Shown piece after piece: positions 63,303 to 64,000 of a stretch of 64,000 bases of DNA. The translations under genes and the position numbers were made by a program. Origin of the DNA: Palleronia sp. LCG004. GTDB lineage: Bacteria; Pseudomonadota; Alphaproteobacteria; Rhodobacterales; Rhodobacteraceae. Location of the stretch: assembly GCF_032931615.1 (NCBI RefSeq), contig NZ_CP136760.1, forward strand, positions 310,001-374,000. The letters are read 5' to 3'. Each line of letters opens with the position of its first letter. Within the stretch, counting starts at the first letter, position 1. The notes below the pieces were generated by a model that did no database searches, was not told where the DNA came from, and was given only the letters and a program-made list of their open reading frames with translations.

Positions 63303-64000
63303 ACATGCTCAACGCCTTCACCGTCAACGCCACCGTCCAGGGCATGACGCCGATCCTGCTGGCGGCGCTCGCGGGCGTGCTCTGCGGGCGTGTGGGCGTC
63401 TTCAATATCGCACTCGAAGGCAAGATCCTGATCGGGGCCTTCTTCGCCATCGCCGGAAGCTTCTACACCGGATCGGCGCTCGGCGGCATCGCGGCGGGCA
63501 TGCTCGCCACCATGATCTTCGCCTCGATCCTCGCGCTCGGCGTGACGCGGTTCGGCGGCGACAGCATCGTGATCTGCATCGGAATGAACCTCCTGGCCTC
63601 GGGGCTGACCGCCTACCTCCTGGGGCAGATGTTCGGGCAGTCGGGCGTGTTCTCCGATCCCGCCATCGCCGAGCTCGACCGCATCGTCATTCCGCAGATC
63701 GCGACCGTTCCCTGGATCGGCTGGATTCTGTCGCGGCAGACGCCGATCACCTACGCCTCATGGGTGCTGGTCCTCGTCATCGCTGTCATTCTCTTTCGCA
63801 CGCCCCTCGGGCTGCGGCTTCGCGGGATCGGGCAGAACCCCGACGCCGCGCGCACCCTCGGCATCGACGTCGACCGGACGAAGTTCTGGACCGTGATCGT
63901 CGCGGGCGCGCTCTGCGGCCTCGCGGGCGCGCAGCTTTCGATCGGAACGGTCGGCATCTTCGCCGAGGACATGAGCGCGGGGCGCGGCTGGATCGCGGTC
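63299..64000 (+). CDS. BMP-type ABC transporter permease (NupQ-like), 3 prime end outside the window
   Basis: The first 234 codons of a BPD_transp_2 permease. It begins MNMLNAFTVNATVQGMTPILL, with the conserved GVFNIALEGKILIGAFFAIAG and the coupling-like segment LRLRGIGQNPDAARTLGIDVDRTKF. The window ends in the last third, so the C-terminal helices are missing. ATG 63299 overlaps the preceding stop. It pairs with the first permease to make the channel. Confidence 0.9.
   Translation, partial: MNMLNAFTVNATVQGMTPILLAALAGVLCGRVGVFNIALEGKILIGAFFAIAGSFYTGSALGGIAAGMLATMIFASILALGVTRFGGDSIVICIGMNLLASGLTAYLLGQMFGQSGVFSDPAIAELDRIVIPQIATVPWIGWILSRQTPITYASWVLVLVIAVILFRTPLGLRLRGIGQNPDAARTLGIDVDRTKFWTVIVAGALCGLAGAQLSIGTVGIFAEDMSAGRGWIAV

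Overview
The window is about 64 kb of high-GC DNA that looks like a chromosome segment of a Rhodobacterales-type alphaproteobacterium (Rhodobacter/Roseobacter relatives). The clues are the very high third-position GC, a RegB/RegA-type redox two-component system, a cytochrome bo3 operon, many ABC and tripartite tricarboxylate (TTT) transporters, and tight operons with ATGA/GTGA overlaps. No rRNA, tRNA, insertion sequence, CRISPR array or prophage was recognised.

Layout. 0-1.7 kb: tail of a CitE-like lyase and an aldehyde dehydrogenase. 1.85-4.9 kb: a TPP riboswitch and the thiamine salvage operon thiM-thiE-thiD-tenA. 5.0-5.6 kb: a HupE/UreJ protein. 5.6-16.6 kb: what reads as a complete C30 (staphyloxanthin-type) carotenoid cluster fed by squalene. 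It has an AldH-like dehydrogenase, a minus-strand operon (DUF2141, CrtN, CrtP, PlsC-type acyltransferase, CrtQ-type glycosyltransferase, sulfotransferase) and a divergent hpnC-hpnD-hpnE operon that makes squalene in place of CrtM. 16.6-21.8 kb: a TreS-maltokinase fusion and GlgE (trehalose to alpha-glucan). 21.9-23.3 kb: an MHS-family transporter. 23.4-30.1 kb: cyoABCD, SURF1, regB and regA as one operon. 30.2-32.9 kb: an Fbp-type ABC ATPase and permease without a binding protein.

32.9-34.0 kb is a lower-GC, gene-poor stretch with several terminator-like and other hairpins and one possible small gene. 34.0-37.0 kb: a ribbon-helix-helix protein, a PHB-depolymerase-like esterase and an AI-2E family transporter. 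37.3-49.8 kb: a catabolic block with a hydantoin-racemase-like protein, a FadR/GntR regulator, a Dpp-type ABC importer (dppBCDF on plus, binding protein on minus), two esterase-like hydrolases, an enolase-superfamily enzyme, a KdgD-like dehydratase and a 2,5-dioxovalerate dehydrogenase. Together these suggest import and oxidation of a sugar acid through 2-oxoglutarate semialdehyde. Matching ATCATATGAT-type sites in front of the regulator and of the kdgD/dehydrogenase divergon suggest one regulon.

49.9-57.0 kb: a TetR regulator, an isomerase/DUF993/oxidoreductase operon and a TTT transporter. Near-identical CTACC-N4-GGTAG palindromes precede both operons, so they look co-regulated. 57.2-58.6 kb: a tandem HD-GYP protein with one degenerate and one intact domain. 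58.9-64 kb: an SDR dehydrogenase and a BMP-type ABC importer, the last permease cut by the window end.

The most notable system is the squalene-fed C30 carotenoid cluster with a sulfotransferase as the last gene of its modification operon.
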